Assembly (NCBI GenBank): GCA_029856145.1
Contig: JAHQWK010000019.1
Span: 1-64,000 of the forward strand
Direction: 5' to 3'
DNA length: 64,000 nt
From: Promethearchaeia archaeon
Lineage (GTDB): Archaea > Asgardarchaeota > Lokiarchaeia > Sigyniarchaeales > SOKP01
Shown here: in pieces, positions 61,491 to 64,000 of the stretch
How the letters are laid out: every line of letters begins with the position of its first letter
How positions within the stretch are numbered: position 1 is the first letter of the stretch
Translations under genes and position numbers: made by a program
Notes under the pieces: model-generated
Told to the model about the DNA's origin: nothing
What the model saw: the letters and a program-made list of their open reading frames with translations, nothing else
The model's database searches: none

Positions 61491-62777
61491 GTGAATAAAC
61501 TAGAAATGCTAAATAGAATAATTCCATATAGAATGTTGTATGAAGCGGTTACATCTACTTATGGATTAGTTGAAGGCATACTCCCAGATAGTGGAATACC
61601 TTCATTAAGAATTGGATTAAAACATTTAAAATCAGTGATGGAAGAATATATCCAAAAAGCTAGAGAAGGATTACCTATAATTGGACACCATTTTTCTTTT
61701 CCTACAGAGTATCTTTCTTGTTTCGAATGTGTCCCCGTTTGCATTGAAGCTGTTTCATATTTATTAGCAGCATTGTTACCACACGGTTCCGAACCATATT
61801 ATGATTTAATCACTAATTGGGGTCATCCCTTTCATACATGTACCTCACAAAAAGGTACAATGGGAATGACTTTAGATGATTTATTTAAATTTGATGCTAT
61901 AATAACTCCAACAGCTCCGTGTGATAATACTTATGCATCATATCCGTTTTTCTCTTATTATAAAAAAATCCCACTGATCGCACCTGACTTACCTTTTTTG
62001 AAAGAGGAAAAGAGTTATCATTATCATGGTGAACAAATTCATCTGGGATTAGAAGCGTTAGGTAAAGTTATTAATCAAAAACCTAATTATAATAAATTAA
62101 GAAAATCAATTGAAATAGAAAACCAAGTTTCTAAGATACAATTGGAAATTTTCGATTTAAAAAAGGCAAAACCATGTCCAGTAGAGAATATGTTTAATGT
62201 AATGTCGGCTGCCGCATCAATTTACTTCTCTGGGCGTAATGAAAAATTAAGTTTTTATAATGATATGCTAGAAATTGCACAAAATCGGTATAAGAATAGT
62301 AAACATCATGCTGGAGAAGAAAAAATTAGGAGTATTTGGCCATATATGGTTATATTTTTTGATTTAGAACTTGGAGAATGGTTAGATCGCCATCTAGGAA
62401 TGTCCATTCTATTTGATATTTTTAATTATAATTTTGCTGAACCAATTAATACGAAATCAGATTTAGATACTATGCTTTATGGAATGGCAAAAAAATCAAT
62501 GGAAGCTCCTATGGTTAAGCAATCTGCAGAGTTTTACTATTCATTTATAGATGATTGTGTTCAATTTGCAAAAGATTATTCCGCTGATTGTTTTATCTTT
62601 ACATCACATATAGGTTGCAAGCAATTTGGAAGTGTTCCTCAGATTTTAAGAGAAGCTTTAAGAGATGAAGTTGGCATACCAATGCTCCTAATTGATGTGG
62701 ATGTAGGCGATGCCCGATTTGCTTCTGAGAAAATTATAAGAGAAAAAATTAAAATGTTTGCTCAAACTCTAATGTAA
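61491..62777 (+). CDS. HgdB/BcrB-family dehydratase or reductase subunit (2)
   Basis: A 428-residue partner of the preceding protein, starting at GTG. The signature is GLPIIGHHFSFPTEYLSCFECVP near 60-82, PTAPCDNTYASYPFFSYY near 142-160 with a cluster Cys, and IFTSHIGCKQFGSV near 373-386 with the C-terminal Cys. It differs from BzdO in motif detail, lacking CCSHAKWYQ. No ATPase activator gene is adjacent. The one at 33633 could serve it, as could one outside the window. A radical 2-hydroxyacyl-CoA dehydratase or a different ring reductase are both possible. Confidence 0.85.
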   Translation: MNKLEMLNRIIPYRMLYEAVTSTYGLVEGILPDSGIPSLRIGLKHLKSVMEEYIQKAREGLPIIGHHFSFPTEYLSCFECVPVCIEAVSYLLAALLPHGSEPYYDLITNWGHPFHTCTSQKGTMGMTLDDLFKFDAIITPTAPCDNTYASYPFFSYYKKIPLIAPDLPFLKEEKSYHYHGEQIHLGLEALGKVINQKPNYNKLRKSIEIENQVSKIQLEIFDLKKAKPCPVENMFNVMSAAASIYFSGRNEKLSFYNDMLEIAQNRYKNSKHHAGEEKIRSIWPYMVIFFDLELGEWLDRHLGMSILFDIFNYNFAEPINTKSDLDTMLYGMAKKSMEAPMVKQSAEFYYSFIDDCVQFAKDYSADCFIFTSHIGCKQFGSVPQILREALRDEVGIPMLLIDVDVGDARFASEKIIREKIKMFAQTLM

Positions 62778-62894
62778 AATTTATTAAAATTTCTCTGTAA
62801 TTTTAAACTATTATACGAAAACGCTTTAATATCATTAAGTCAATATTTTTAAATATTATCTTATAATTAAAATACTTAAAAGGGCAAATTTAAA

Positions 62895-64000
62895 ATGAAT
62901 AATAGCAGTATTGTAGCAGAATTAGGAAAAATTGTTGGAGATCGATATGTATCTGAAGAACCAGAAATACAATTTTTATACCATTATGATTTTATAACCG
63001 CAGAACCAGAAGGCAAATGTGATATTGCTATAATGCCTGAAACTGCTGAAGAAGTCCAAGAAATTGTAAAAATTGCGAATAAATATAAGATTCCAATCGT
63101 TCCATGGGTTTCAGGGATTAATTTTGGCTCGATTGCTACACCTCGAAAAGGAGGTATTGTTGTAGATTTACGGCGCATGAATCGGGTGCTTGAAGTAAAT
63201 GAGGATGATATGTATGCTTTGATTGAAGGTGGGACAACATGGGCAGATTTCAAAGGATACCTAGATAAACATCATCCCAACTTTAGGGCAGGAGTAACTT
63301 TTTCCCCTCCTGGTACCGGTGTAATTCCCTCATGTTTATGTTATGGAATGTTTGATCTAGGGATGCTCGGAGGTACTGGAGCAGAATTCCTTAATGGATT
63401 AGAGGTAATTCTACCAACAGGGGAATTAATAAGAGCTGGCTCATGTAGCCTTACTGATTATTGGTACGGTAGACAGCCTTTACCAGATATTTCAGGATTA
63501 TTTATTGGATGGGAGGGCACAACTGGAATTGTAACAAAAGCAGCAATAAAAATATGGCCAAAACTCCCATATCGAACTGATTTTCTTCCTTTTGCAGCAA
63601 GAGTTGAAGATGGTGTTCCTATGTTGCTTAAATTATCAAAAGCTGGGTTAGGAATTGTAGACCTCTTAATGACAAATATGGGATGGGCTCAATCTCTTCA
63701 ATGTTTTGATCAGAAAAGTGTAGCAATAGACCCTGTATCACTTGGGCTACCTGATTTTATTGGCTTAATTACAACTGAAGCATATACAGAAGAACAGCAT
63801 AAAGCACAATGTGATGCTATAAAAAAGATATGTAGGGAGTATGGCATTGAACCCTTGACTGCTGATGTACAAGTAAGAAATTTTCCAAAAAGTATGAGGG
63901 GTGTATTGGGTCATATTTTTCCAATAACAGGAGGTCAAATGCCAATACAATTTTGGGGTTGTTGGAATTTTACTAGAGGTGGTGGAGGAGAATGGATTGG
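62895..64000 (+). CDS. GlcD-type FAD-linked oxidase (partial, runs off the window)
   Basis: The frame is open from ATG 62895 to the window edge, 368 codons. It is a vanillyl-alcohol-oxidase/GlcD-type flavoprotein. CDIAIMPETAEEVQEIVKIAN near 42-62 and IPIVPWVSGINFGSIATP form the PP-loop FAD site. GGIVVDLRRMNRVLEV and YALIEGGTTWADF follow. GFDLGMLG-like MFDLGMLGGTGAEFLNGLEV near 155-173 and LFIGWEGTTGIVTKAAIKIWP near 205-225 are typical. Substrates are 2-hydroxy acids or p-cresol-type phenols. The latter would suit the aromatic theme, but the substrate domain is only partly visible. It starts 117 bases after the HgdB-family pair. Confidence 0.88.
   Translation, partial: MNNSSIVAELGKIVGDRYVSEEPEIQFLYHYDFITAEPEGKCDIAIMPETAEEVQEIVKIANKYKIPIVPWVSGINFGSIATPRKGGIVVDLRRMNRVLEVNEDDMYALIEGGTTWADFKGYLDKHHPNFRAGVTFSPPGTGVIPSCLCYGMFDLGMLGGTGAEFLNGLEVILPTGELIRAGSCSLTDYWYGRQPLPDISGLFIGWEGTTGIVTKAAIKIWPKLPYRTDFLPFAARVEDGVPMLLKLSKAGLGIVDLLMTNMGWAQSLQCFDQKSVAIDPVSLGLPDFIGLITTEAYTEEQHKAQCDAIKKICREYGIEPLTADVQVRNFPKSMRGVLGHIFPITGGQMPIQFWGCWNFTRGGGGEWI

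Noticed and set aside
1..64000. tRNA, rRNA, insertion sequences, prophage or defence islands
   Set aside because: I looked for GC-rich cloverleaf-like stretches, transposases, integrases and phage genes and saw none. Without a covariance search a split or intron-bearing tRNA could be missed.

Overview
The window is a 64 kb piece of an AT-rich archaeal genome. It reads most like an Asgard (Lokiarchaeia-type) archaeon. The evidence is a DRG-family GTPase with a TGS domain, a roadblock/LC7-type protein fused to a coiled coil, a tungsten aldehyde:ferredoxin oxidoreductase, Shine-Dalgarno sites built on GGTGA, many TTG/GTG starts, and no bacterial hallmark genes. I see no rRNA, tRNA, CRISPR array, insertion sequence or prophage. 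The taxonomic call is an inference.

Layout. 1-6.4 kb: a methyltransferase, a double-ACT protein, an acyl-CoA dehydrogenase, a hydrolase, an electron-transfer flavoprotein pair (etfB, and an etfA carrying an N-terminal ferredoxin domain that appears to start at CTG) and a PPOX-type flavoprotein. 6.4-7.5 kb: a DUF362-like gene whose 5' half is much richer in G+C than its surroundings. 7.6-17.8 kb, minus strand: a nearly uninterrupted nine-gene operon for anaerobic benzoyl-CoA degradation of the Azoarcus (Bzd) type. In transcription order it has the ring-opening hydrolase (BamA/Oah), dienoyl-CoA hydratase, 6-hydroxyenoyl-CoA dehydrogenase, four ATP-dependent benzoyl-CoA reductase subunits, a ferredoxin, and an 840-residue NAD(P)H:ferredoxin-type oxidoreductase. 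18-22.9 kb: housekeeping genes (M29 peptidase, MaoC hydratase, DRG GTPase, tandem nitroreductase-like protein).

23-34.4 kb: a second acyl-CoA block. It has an acyl-CoA synthetase, a thiolase, a lone HgdB/BcrB-family protein, a MaoC protein, a MoaD-like protein, a GlpC/HdrD-like iron-sulfur protein, a tungsten AOR with its ferredoxin subunit, a PanE-like reductase and an HgdC/BadF-type ATPase. 34.5-42.4 kb: a loose region with long AT-rich gaps and gene relics (the 3' ends of an etfA and of an aldehyde dehydrogenase), an acyl-CoA dehydrogenase, a radical SAM protein, an MBL hydrolase and a large glycine-rich exported protein. 42.4-54.6 kb: an envelope/stress region with an ArsB/NhaD-type permease, the roadblock protein, dihydrolipoamide dehydrogenase, two paralogous coiled-coil proteins around an acidic miniprotein and a ribbon-helix-helix regulator, three MscS channels, CorA, DUF308 and DUF389 proteins. 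54.8-64 kb: an Fe-S protein, a divergent B12-dependent acyl-CoA mutase whose B12-binding subunit gene is interrupted, its MeaB chaperone, a zinc-ribbon protein, an SCP2-like protein, a second HgdB-family pair and a GlcD-type flavoprotein running off the end.

Together the genes describe an anaerobe that activates aromatic or other acids to CoA thioesters and reduces the ring with ATP and low-potential ferredoxin. It would then open the ring and feed the acyl-CoA into beta-oxidation through acyl-CoA dehydrogenases, ETF, MaoC hydratases and thiolase. The window holds five HgdB/BcrB/BcrC-family proteins and three BadF-family ATPases. Besides benzoyl-CoA reductase there are therefore at least two further radical dehydratase/reductase systems of unknown substrate. 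The most unusual points are the mutase that lacks key methylmalonyl-CoA mutase residues and has a broken partner gene, several genes that seem to start at CTG or ATA, and several gene-end relics.
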